Positions 16,473-24,550 of a DNA stretch of 64,000 bases are shown here, piece by piece. The stretch is from an uncultured Clostridia bacterium (GTDB taxonomy: Bacteria > Bacillota > Clostridia > Lutisporales > Lutisporaceae): positions 1 through 64,000 of the forward strand of contig CALGKJ010000123.1 in NCBI GenBank assembly GCA_937930535.1, given 5' to 3'. Each line of letters begins with the position of its first letter. Within the stretch, counting starts at the first letter, position 1. A program made the position numbers and the translations under genes. The notes under the pieces were generated by a model. The model did no database searches, was not told the DNA's origin, and worked only from the letters and a program-made list of their open reading frames with translations.

Positions 16473-16877
16473 ATGCTATTTGGTGACAGAGTAAAACAAC
16501 TTAGGCAGAATGCCAACATGACACAAGCTGAATTAGGTAAATTAATTGGTGTTTCAGATAGAGTTCTTGGTTATTATGAGTCTAATGAGAGATTCCCTAG
16601 AAAACAAGATGTTATTGCAAAATTATCTGAGATATTCAATGTATCCGTTGACTATCTTATTGGAACTGACGGTTCTTTTACAGAGGATGCGACTAATGAA
16701 TACGGACATATAGGGCATAAGCAAGCTCAGGGTGTGTTGAAAAATATAGAGATGCTTTTTGCCGGCGGCGAGCTTATAGAAGATGATAAGGATGAGGTGT
16801 TTAGGATAGTTTCTGAGCTTTACTTTGATGCTAAGAAAAAAAATAAAGAGAAGTACGGTAAGAAGAAACAAGAATAG
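16473..16877 (+). CDS. Phage repressor, XRE family (CI-like)
   Basis: A 134-residue protein with an N-terminal XRE helix-turn-helix (RVKQLRQNANMTQAELGKLIG, then YESNERFPRKQ, about 5-60) and a short C-terminal helical region. It has no LexA-type peptidase domain, so de-repression would depend on the ImmA/IrrE protease encoded next. The start at 16473 has GAGGTG 6 bases upstream. It is divergent from the Cro-like gene, as in ImmR/ImmA systems such as ICEBs1. Confidence 0.88.
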   Translation: MLFGDRVKQLRQNANMTQAELGKLIGVSDRVLGYYESNERFPRKQDVIAKLSEIFNVSVDYLIGTDGSFTEDATNEYGHIGHKQAQGVLKNIEMLFAGGELIEDDKDEVFRIVSELYFDAKKKNKEKYGKKKQE

Positions 16878-16921
16878 TAGTTATTGTTTTTATTATCCGC
16901 ACTTGTAAGGAGTGTGGGAAA

Positions 16922-17437
16922 ATGAACTGTTCAAAGATTTATAAATGTGCTGATAAACTAATAAAAACATTCGAGACAAGAGACCCATTTAAAATCGCAA
17001 AACACATAGGAATTGATTTAAAATATATGAAGCTTAGAAATATTAAAGGCTTATATACCTATATCCTTAGAAACAGATATATTGTTATTAATGACAGTAT
17101 TGACGAAATAAGTGCCAGAATCGTTTGTGCTCACGAAATCGGTCACGACCGCTTCCATAGAGGTCTTGGAATTAAGACATTTCAAGATGAGATGTGTATT
17201 CCTGTAAAGACTGCAAATCCTGAAATAGAGGCAAATTACTTTGCTGCCGAGTTTCTCATTTCAGATGCTGACCTTTTAGATTTACTGAATAAAGATTATA
17301 CATACAGCCAAATTGCCTCAGAGCTTGAAGTGCATACAGAGCTTGCTGTCATAAAGGCACAAATACTGAATAGTAAAGGACATAAACTGTCCATTCCCTA
17401 TATCCCAGCGGCTAACTTTTTGGGTAAGATAGGGTAA
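16922..17437 (+). CDS. ImmA/IrrE family metallopeptidase
   Basis: A 171-residue protein with the zinc-protease motif HEIGHDR (residues about 77-83) preceded by IVINDSIDEISARIVCA. The distal metal ligand lies in EIEANYFAAEFLI, the ExxAxxFAxxxLM hallmark of the family. Relatives cleave the partner XRE repressor to trigger excision or induction. It follows the repressor gene by 44 bases on the same strand and ends in a strong terminator. Confidence 0.92.
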   Translation: MNCSKIYKCADKLIKTFETRDPFKIAKHIGIDLKYMKLRNIKGLYTYILRNRYIVINDSIDEISARIVCAHEIGHDRFHRGLGIKTFQDEMCIPVKTANPEIEANYFAAEFLISDADLLDLLNKDYTYSQIASELEVHTELAVIKAQILNSKGHKLSIPYIPAANFLGKIG

Positions 17438-17473
17438 AATGAATCCCAGCATTTTGGTGCTGGGATTCATTTT
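17436..17473. terminator. Bidirectional terminator
   Basis: A 16-base perfect stem (17436-17451 with 17458-17473) has a 6-base loop and U-rich flanks. It sits between the plus-strand ImmA gene and the minus-strand GIY-YIG gene. Confidence 0.88.
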
Positions 17474-17523
17474 AATATATTTATATTTAACTATCTAAAA
17501 TACTGTAAGTATGGATAGAAAAG

Positions 17524-18399
17524 CTAACTGCTTCTTTCGTTTAATTCTTTTAATGTTACTCCATCCTCATTCTTCCACATTATTGGACCACTGGTTCTGT
17601 TACCTAGAATAAAGTCTGAAGCTGCTGATGGACTTGTAAATAAAATTTCTTGGGTAAACACATTATCAATAATTGTGCCATCTGATAAATATTGTTCACG
17701 AAGTTTAATGATATTCTTGCCAAGTGAGTTAACAGATAGCTGTTCTCTTATTACACTGCCTCTACATACCACAAAGCCTTCTGAGCTTTGAAATCCTTTT
17801 GCTGATAAACCATTTCTGTTTTTAATATATAGGTACTCTACTATATCTTCCCTTTCACCTGCATCTGTTTGTTCCATGCTATCTGGCATCAACAGCTCAA
17901 ATACCTTATGTCCTAATGCTGCTACAATAATTTTAGCATTATCAATAAATTCTTCCATCTCAGCAACTTCCGCTTCTGATATTACAGATTTCTTTGGTGA
18001 CTGACTATTCATAACAATATACCGATTCACTTCATTTGCTATTTCATAAAATCTGCTTTCTAGATATTTTATATGTGCTTTATTAAGATGATCGTCCTTA
18101 TTAATAAATACTACAGCTTCAGTCCAATAATCTTTATTGGCGTTTTGTATATGCTCCCCTAATCGATTTATTGCATCTTCTGTTTCTCCTATATATACAA
18201 CAGGTCTTCCGCTATCGCTATCATGCCCAAAAAGAAAGTAGACTGATGGTGCACGCAGCTCTTCTCGGTTCAAGCATTGCTTGTAATATGTTCTAGGTAT
18301 TTTATATGCCTTGCCTGTCCAATTGGAAAGCTCGCATATCCATCTACCGTTTGGAATACCGTCCATCATAAATATTTTTACACTTTTTCCTCGTCTCAT
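17524..18399 (-). CDS. GIY-YIG nuclease with C-terminal DUF4357
   Basis: A 291-residue protein. A GIY-YIG-like domain spans about 50-130 (VYFLFGHDSD..RPVVYIGETEDAINRLGEH, then HIKYLESRFYEIA), with Arg and Glu in the expected places. The C-terminal part (about 205-288, GFQSSEGFVVCRGSVI ... SPSAASDFILGNRTSGPIMWK) is a DUF4357-type domain. Proteins of this layout occur near restriction and mobile genes and may cut DNA. It is the first gene of the defence island. The ATG at 18399 is the only well-placed start I can see. Confidence 0.82.
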   Translation of the reverse strand: MRRGKSVKIFMMDGIPNGRWICELSNWTGKAYKIPRTYYKQCLNREELRAPSVYFLFGHDSDSGRPVVYIGETEDAINRLGEHIQNANKDYWTEAVVFINKDDHLNKAHIKYLESRFYEIANEVNRYIVMNSQSPKKSVISEAEVAEMEEFIDNAKIIVAALGHKVFELLMPDSMEQTDAGEREDIVEYLYIKNRNGLSAKGFQSSEGFVVCRGSVIREQLSVNSLGKNIIKLREQYLSDGTIIDNVFTQEILFTSPSAASDFILGNRTSGPIMWKNEDGVTLKELNERSS

Positions 18400-18999
18400 A
18401 TTGCCCCACCCTATTAGATTTATAAAGTAGTGATATAATGTTTTAAGTATAACATAAGCTTCTTGTATTCATCCACAGAAAACGTAACACTCTTGCTATT
18501 GTCTTGTAAGTCAAAAATCAATAAACATCTAGTGCAATAAAGGAGTTCATTCCGAATCTCAGGAAAAAGAATGGTAAGAAGAATCCCGATATTTTAGGAA
18601 CTTAGATTTCCCTTTTCTGAATTCTTTTACGAACCCCATACTCTAGATATCTCTAATCTCTAACTATTTGAAGTGTATTAGTTACATAAGTTTTCCATAA
18701 TATATCATAGAAGCTATTTATTATATTATGGTTCTTGCCTGTCAAATCTAGCACTATTACCTTCTTAATAATAGCATTTCTACTTTAGAAGTAAGATATA
18801 CCTCAAGAAAATCCTCAATATGAGTGGATCCTGATGATCTTACAAGTTCAACTCTAATCTTATATTATTTGTTGTCCTTTTCCTTCACTTATTATATCAC
18901 CTTGTAATACTAGCAAAAACATACCCTCGATAGTCATATTGATCAATTATTGATAACACTCCCTAGAATAAACCACTAAATTCGTAGTAGCTAATTTGA
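18400..18999. other. 600-bp non-coding gap
   Basis: No credible gene, repeat or clear terminator is seen between the GIY-YIG gene and the methyltransferase operon end. Many in-frame stops occur on both strands. It may be decayed sequence. Confidence 0.45.
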
Positions 19000-20058
19000 T
19001 TAATCTTCATTATCATCTTTTAAAATTACTTCTGCTATAGCTTTCCCTAATAAAGGCGGAACTGCGTTCCCAACCTGCTTCATCTGAGATGATTTTGGAC
19101 CATATAATATGAAATCATCTGGGAAAGACTGCAGTCGAGCAGCTTCTCTTACCGTAATACATCTATTCAGATGGTAATGTGTAAATCTTCCTGAAGAAGG
19201 TGTATCAAATCTTGTAGTAATTGTTACAGTAGGTTCTTCAGCAACAATTCTAGACCAGGTTCCACTATATATGGATTTCGTTAACATTTCAGGTGGTAAA
19301 ACCTCTTTCCCCATACCAACAGGGATTAATTTTAGTTTCTCAATGGCTTCTTTTGAGTGCTTAGTAGAAACATGATTATAAAGCTTAACTGAGTTTTTTC
19401 TCATCATTTTCTGATAATTACTTAATGGTTCTATTCTATATTCTTGAACTTCCTCTCCTTCACCAGATGCGAGATACTCCAAATCACTTATAGCATCATA
19501 AGCAGTAGTTTTTATACCGTTGCCTTTTGGCAGTTCTGGTGGAGCGGCATTATGCTTTCCTAAAATAAATGCTCTTCTTCTATACTGAGGTACTCCAAAA
19601 TCAGCAGCATTTAAAACATTATAGGTTATTTGATATCCATTTTTATTAAAAATATTTTCTATTTCCTTTATAAACAGCCCATTTTCCGTAGTTATAAGAT
19701 TGGGTACATTTTCCATAAGGAAGTACTTGGGTCTTAAGTATTCAACAACCTTAAAATAATATCTGAAAAGAAAGTTTCTTTCATCATTAATTGTTTTTCT
19801 TGATCCCTTTTGTGAGAAACCTTGGCATGGCGGTCCACCTATTACAACGTCAATTTTGCTTCTATATTCTTTAAAAATTGTATCAACATCTAACTTTGTA
19901 ATATCTTCATTAATCATTCTAGTATCTTTATGATTTTTAGAATAAGCATGTGCAATATCAGTATCTATTTCATTAGCTACAGTTACATTGTAATTGGCTT
20001 CTTGAAACCCGTATGAGAGTCCACCTACTCCTGCAAATAAATCAACAATTTTCAACAT
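19000..20058 (-). CDS. C5-cytosine DNA methyltransferase
   Basis: A 352-residue enzyme with the full motif order of C5 methyltransferases: motif I DLFAGVGGLSYGF near the N-terminus, motif IV GGPPCQGFSQKG (catalytic Cys), motif VI MENVPN, motif VIII QYRRRAF, a target-recognition region, and motif X GNAVPPLLGKA. It transfers methyl from SAM to cytosine in its target site. It is the last gene of a five-gene overlapping or near-touching operon with an amino-methyltransferase and McrBC-like restriction genes, so it should protect the host from that restriction system. Confidence 0.96.
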   Translation of the reverse strand: MLKIVDLFAGVGGLSYGFQEANYNVTVANEIDTDIAHAYSKNHKDTRMINEDITKLDVDTIFKEYRSKIDVVIGGPPCQGFSQKGSRKTINDERNFLFRYYFKVVEYLRPKYFLMENVPNLITTENGLFIKEIENIFNKNGYQITYNVLNAADFGVPQYRRRAFILGKHNAAPPELPKGNGIKTTAYDAISDLEYLASGEGEEVQEYRIEPLSNYQKMMRKNSVKLYNHVSTKHSKEAIEKLKLIPVGMGKEVLPPEMLTKSIYSGTWSRIVAEEPTVTITTRFDTPSSGRFTHYHLNRCITVREAARLQSFPDDFILYGPKSSQMKQVGNAVPPLLGKAIAEVILKDDNED

Positions 20059-20070
20059 AACAAACTCTCC

Positions 20071-20835
20071 CTACGCACCATTGATTACCTTCAGCTCATA
20101 TTTTTGACTTGTATGAACATCAGCGATTCTTTTAAGAGCTACATCAAAATAATCTTCTTGTAGTTCGATTCCAATAAAACTTCTTCCACATCTCTTTGAA
20201 ACAACCCCGGTAGTTCCACTACCCATAAATGGATCCATAACAACCTGACCTGGATTTGATAGTAATTCTATAAAATGTTGAATTACACTCTCAGGTTTCT
20301 GGGTTGGATGTCCACCGTACCTCTTTTCACTTTTTGGCGTAAGAGAACTCTCAATGAAATCATGAATGGCTAACGAATTGTTGTTAAAGGTTCCTGTTCT
20401 AGCCTGATTTACAAAGTACACCCATCCCTCCACTGAGTTAATAAAATGTAAATTCATGTTTCTAGGCATTGGATTAGTCTTATGCCATATTCCTGTTGTT
20501 TTATAATAAAACTTATTTTTTTCAGCAAGTCCGATAATTGTCTCTATTTTGATTAACGACATGAACATTATCATCGAACCGCCCTTTTTCAGAATCCTCT
20601 GTGATTCTTTTAAAAAACTATCCATGTGCTCAGTCCACTCTTCAAACTCCAGATCATCCCATCCTGCGTCTCCAAAAAAATTCTCTCTCATTTTTTTTAA
20701 ATTAGTATCACGATCACGCATAAAATTCCCAAGATTATATGGTGGGTCTGTTACTATCAAGTCAACACTATCATCTTTTAGGTTCTTCATCGTATCTATG
20801 CAATTTCCTTTAATTAACATCATATTGCTTTCCAT
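20071..20835 (-). CDS. DNA amino-methyltransferase, beta class (probable N6-adenine)
   Basis: A 254-residue enzyme. Motif IV DLIVTDPPYNLG comes first (about 27-37) and the SAM motif DPFMGSGTTG lies near the C-terminus (about 200), which is the beta-class order. DPPY favours N6-adenine, but N4-cytosine cannot be excluded. The start has GGAG upstream. It lies 12 bases before the cytosine methyltransferase gene and 15 bases after the McrC-like gene. Confidence 0.93.
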   Translation of the reverse strand: MESNMMLIKGNCIDTMKNLKDDSVDLIVTDPPYNLGNFMRDRDTNLKKMRENFFGDAGWDDLEFEEWTEHMDSFLKESQRILKKGGSMIMFMSLIKIETIIGLAEKNKFYYKTTGIWHKTNPMPRNMNLHFINSVEGWVYFVNQARTGTFNNNSLAIHDFIESSLTPKSEKRYGGHPTQKPESVIQHFIELLSNPGQVVMDPFMGSGTTGVVSKRCGRSFIGIELQEDYFDVALKRIADVHTSQKYELKVINGA

Positions 20836-20850
20836 TTTCTGCTCCTTTAG

Positions 20851-22083
20851 TTAGATTAATAAATCGAGTAAATGAGTTTTAAATAAAGTCTCGTCTTTTG
20901 CAATAGATAAGTCTACCGCTCGTATCTTTAATTCTTTATTGGTTGAAACATTATAAAATTTATAGTCTCCTACTACATAGTCAGTCTTTAATGTCTTTGG
21001 ATACATAAGGACTGCCACATCTACTTTCGGAATAGCAGAGACATATGCGTTCATCTGATATACATCGGACTCCTTAGCGAACGATTTTATAACCTTCCAT
21101 TTTGTATCAACAACCATATTAAACCCTTTACTAGTATTTATCAAGATGTCAGGTTGAAGCTTAACTTTCTTTTTTGTTCCTGTTTTATCTGAAATCAAAT
21201 AATTCTTTCCTTCTTGGTATAATATCTTGGTTCCAAATATTTTTTTATATGATTTATAAATAAATACTTCAAAAATCTTGTTCATGTCAAACAACATTGA
21301 AGAAATAGAATTGTTACCATTGCTTAAACTTACTGTATACCCTTCTAAAAACAAGTTGCTATATTCAACTAATTCCTTTATTCTTGAATTAACTCGGTTA
21401 ATCTGTATATTAATATTTTCAAGCTGGTGTTCAGTAATTTTATCAATCTCTTCAAAATATACTAAGGTAGTATTCAATCGCTTTATATTTGAAAAATCTC
21501 TACTAACTTTTTTCATCTCAATAATCGTATATTTTATAAGTCGATTTACATCATTATCCACATCAAGTTTTGAATACTTGCAAAAAAATCTTGTTGGATT
21601 CATTGCATTCTTATTTATATGCTTTGAAAAAACAATGCTACCCTTGACTGTTGATATGTTCTTGGTAACTTTGCGATAAGAATACAACAAACCTTCTCTA
21701 ATATAATGTTCAAGCTTTTCTAAGTAATTCGATATTAGTATTTCTATTAATCCATTCTTAGAAAAGTCAACCTTTGCATTCACATTTTTCTTAGTAGGTA
21801 TATTATGAGCAACCTTAAACATATACAGTAATGTTTCTTTAATTTCAGCATCACTATATAAATCAGATACTTTGGGCAGTATTTCTAGCGAGAGTCCTGG
21901 TAGGCTTATTATTCCCACCCATTGCTGTGGAATAATATATCTGTTACCCCATTTAAAAATGCCTTTATTATTGATGTCAATTACTCGTATAGCTTCTACA
22001 TCTGCTTTAGAAATCTGTTTTTTTGCAACATCCCTTTTATTGCCAACGTATATTTTTTCATGTTCTAAAACAGTTAATATCAT
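20851..22083 (-). CDS. McrC-like restriction subunit
   Basis: A 410-residue protein with the McrC layout: an N-terminal beta domain, a helical centre (GLLYSYRKVTKNISTVKGSIVFSKHI), and a C-terminal PD-(D/E)xK nuclease (KLQPDILINT, then MVVDTKWKVI). In McrBC systems it is the nuclease that partners the AAA GTPase. It overlaps the McrB-like gene by 4 bases (ATGA) and precedes the methyltransferases, so this is a modification-linked system rather than a solitary type IV system. Confidence 0.9.
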   Translation of the reverse strand: MILTVLEHEKIYVGNKRDVAKKQISKADVEAIRVIDINNKGIFKWGNRYIIPQQWVGIISLPGLSLEILPKVSDLYSDAEIKETLLYMFKVAHNIPTKKNVNAKVDFSKNGLIEILISNYLEKLEHYIREGLLYSYRKVTKNISTVKGSIVFSKHINKNAMNPTRFFCKYSKLDVDNDVNRLIKYTIIEMKKVSRDFSNIKRLNTTLVYFEEIDKITEHQLENINIQINRVNSRIKELVEYSNLFLEGYTVSLSNGNNSISSMLFDMNKIFEVFIYKSYKKIFGTKILYQEGKNYLISDKTGTKKKVKLQPDILINTSKGFNMVVDTKWKVIKSFAKESDVYQMNAYVSAIPKVDVAVLMYPKTLKTDYVVGDYKFYNVSTNKELKIRAVDLSIAKDETLFKTHLLDLLI

Positions 22084-23348
22084 ACAACTACTCCATCGTA
22101 TATTTTTACGATAGCATTTTTATAAAATCCTTTGTTTATGTAATACACTTTTTTTGCTTCTATTGCATACTCGCCAACAAAAGTTAATAACTTATCTATC
22201 TCAAGTTCCTCATGACAGTAGATTGCATTACTAACTAATGTACCGGTATCATCTATATCATTTAATACCATTTGAATTTTTTGCAAGTCATCAAAGAAGT
22301 ACTCTTCTAAAAGAGGAATTATTTTCTTTGCTAATATCATTTTGACATCTTCCCAACCACTTACCCTCATAAAAAAAGCATGCCCGATTATGTAATTACT
22401 ATCAAGTAACAACTCAATTCTCTTATTAATAACTTTTAATAGTTTGATTACATCAACTCCATCTATGTTTTTCGCATCTAAACCTCTAACCCTGAGAGCC
22501 TTATTTAATTCTTCATAATCACATGGGAAATTAATAAAATCAAATCTTCTCCTTAGTGCAATATCTATAGTTGCTATAGATTTGTCAGCGGAGTTCATTG
22601 TGCCTATTACATTAAGATTATTAGGTACAATGAAAGTGGTTTTAGAATACGGCAACACCGCTTCTAATTCACAGAATTGTCCCTCTCGCTTATCCAATTC
22701 AATCAAACTAATTAACTCACCGAAAATTTCAGATATATTTCCTCTATTAATCTCATCAATGAATAAGGCATATTGCTTTGATGGATTTTTCCTGGCAGTT
22801 TCACATATTCTCTTAAATATACCATCTTGAGGGTCATAAATTATTGTCTTGGTTACAGGGTCAACAGATGGTCTTATTCCTTCAATGAAATCTTCATAAA
22901 CAAACGATTGATGAAAGGTAACAAAATCATACCTTTTCTCAATCTTAGCATTTTTCATATACTTGATCATAAAATCCGAATCATATTCCAATAACTTTAG
23001 TCGATCAACAAACCACTTCCCCGTAGATTCAAAGAAAATGCGAGGTAATTTTCTTGAAACGCCCATTGGTGATTCTTCAATAGAGTGTTCTTCTAACACA
23101 TCAGATGCTGTACCAGTGTACCCTAAACCTAAAGTCATTATTTTATTAACAATATCAGATGACGTCATTGGATTGTTATTCTGTAAAATAACTAATGCAA
23201 TAAGTAACCAATCATCAGATTTTAGAGTATATGCTGCGCGTATATCCTTATCATCAATTTTATAGTCCGTATATTTTTCTATTTGTTTTTGCATGAAATA
23301 TGTTTTGCCTGTTCCAGGAGGACCATAATATATTACATTCTCAGCCAT
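22080..23348 (-). CDS. McrB-like AAA+ GTPase lacking a DNA-recognition domain
   Basis: A 422-residue protein that starts almost at Walker A (YYGPPGTGKTYF, about 7-18). It has an inserted helical segment (about 40-115), FVTFHQSFVYEDFIEGIRP, and the McrB signature in Walker B/sensor (IDEINRGNISEIFGELI). The sensor RRRFDF follows. Usual McrB proteins have an N-terminal DNA-binding domain; here none exists. The gene before it (LAGLIDADG-like, 8-base overlap) may supply DNA recognition. It should translocate DNA and drive the McrC nuclease. Confidence 0.92.
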   Translation of the reverse strand: MAENVIYYGPPGTGKTYFMQKQIEKYTDYKIDDKDIRAAYTLKSDDWLLIALVILQNNNPMTSSDIVNKIMTLGLGYTGTASDVLEEHSIEESPMGVSRKLPRIFFESTGKWFVDRLKLLEYDSDFMIKYMKNAKIEKRYDFVTFHQSFVYEDFIEGIRPSVDPVTKTIIYDPQDGIFKRICETARKNPSKQYALFIDEINRGNISEIFGELISLIELDKREGQFCELEAVLPYSKTTFIVPNNLNVIGTMNSADKSIATIDIALRRRFDFINFPCDYEELNKALRVRGLDAKNIDGVDVIKLLKVINKRIELLLDSNYIIGHAFFMRVSGWEDVKMILAKKIIPLLEEYFFDDLQKIQMVLNDIDDTGTLVSNAIYCHEELEIDKLLTFVGEYAIEAKKVYYINKGFYKNAIVKIYDGVVV

Positions 23349-24111
23349 TGCATTTCCTTCTCTCTATAGTTTTTAATCCACTTAGTATACTGTCTTCATT
23401 TTTTACTTTATAGTAGGTTGCCATATTATAAGCGGCTGCAGCAACTTCAAACTTCTTTTTTGATATGAATCCTACTTTTTCAAGGTAGTTTTCACTTCCA
23501 GGAATTCTAAGCTGATCTTTTCTAGGAGTACCACCTTCCAATCTTTCTCTAGCTTCATTGTAATTATAAGATAGCCCGTAATTATCTACTACTTCACACA
23601 AAAACTTGCCTACTGTTTTATTTTCACAATCTAGAACAACATACCTTATCGATCCAGTATTTTTATTTTTATCAATTGATCCTCTTCCGTCAAACATACC
23701 AGCTATAAAGCATTTTTTAACTTCTTTTGTCGATGCAAATAGTGCACTTTTCACCTCTGGAACCATATCCTCTAATCTTTGTCCATCTTTACTCCGAAAG
23801 AAAGTTCCAAATCCCATTAAACGATTAAATTTCCCTGAATCCAGCCCATTAGTTCTTATAGTTGATGCCATCAACGTCTGATTTGATATTTTTGCAGCCA
23901 AGGCTTTAACATGTTGAAAATGCTCTTCTAATTCTGCATTTGTTAAATATCCATTGTTATGTCTGACTGGAGCAATCCAGTATTTGTTTCCTTTTACAAC
24001 AACACTTTCATTAGCAGCAAAAATCCCTCCTAAAAAATATGCACTTTCATTAATCAGATACTTCGTTCCCATCTCTAAATCAATGTTCAAAATTGGATAT
24101 ATACTAGTCAT
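23341..24111 (-). CDS. LAGLIDADG-like protein heading the McrBC/methyltransferase operon
   Basis: A 256-residue protein with two LAGLIDADG-type helices: SAYFLGGIFAANES (about 23-36) and CFIAGMFDGRGSID (about 136-149). This is the two-motif pattern of single-chain homing endonucleases. The acidic residue is kept in the second helix (D of FDGRGS) but the first ends in AANES, so cleavage is uncertain. It may act as the DNA-recognition part for the McrB-like protein. GGAGGTG lies 5 bases before the ATG. It is the first gene of the operon. Confidence 0.72.
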   Translation of the reverse strand: MTSIYPILNIDLEMGTKYLINESAYFLGGIFAANESVVVKGNKYWIAPVRHNNGYLTNAELEEHFQHVKALAAKISNQTLMASTIRTNGLDSGKFNRLMGFGTFFRSKDGQRLEDMVPEVKSALFASTKEVKKCFIAGMFDGRGSIDKNKNTGSIRYVVLDCENKTVGKFLCEVVDNYGLSYNYNEARERLEGGTPRKDQLRIPGSENYLEKVGFISKKKFEVAAAAYNMATYYKVKNEDSILSGLKTIERRKCNG

Positions 24112-24550
24112 TCCAACACCTCCAAAAATATTTAATGTCCGTTATTAAATTTTATCTATTACATTCTTTAACACTCAATTGATATTTTAATATAACTATT
24201 CTTATTTTGTATTTTCAAAGTAAGTCAATTCAATGACATGTCCTATCTAATTTTATCAATTATTTCTACTTAACCCATATAACATTATTTTGAGTATTAT
24301 ATCACAAAATAGCCTATTTGCATACAATTTGATATAATTCATCTCAAATCATCTACCCCTCACACCTTCGTAATATATTAATGCGGTGCGGACTTATAGG
24401 CCCATCTAAGTAAAAAACACACTGAACTAATTCCAAGGGAACATAAATTCAATATTCTTTTTTATCACTATTCTACTATTATTGTGTATAAATTGAAGGC
24501 TTTAAAAAATATACATTAAATTCAAATCGCCTTTATCTAAAAAATTATCA
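24112..24550. other. Non-coding gap upstream of restriction operon
   Basis: No gene is seen. On the minus strand a possible promoter lies at -35 TTGAAA (24213-24218), 18-base spacer, -10 TATATT (24189-24194), reading into the LAGLIDADG-like gene. The rest is AT-rich with no clear repeat. Confidence 0.4.
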
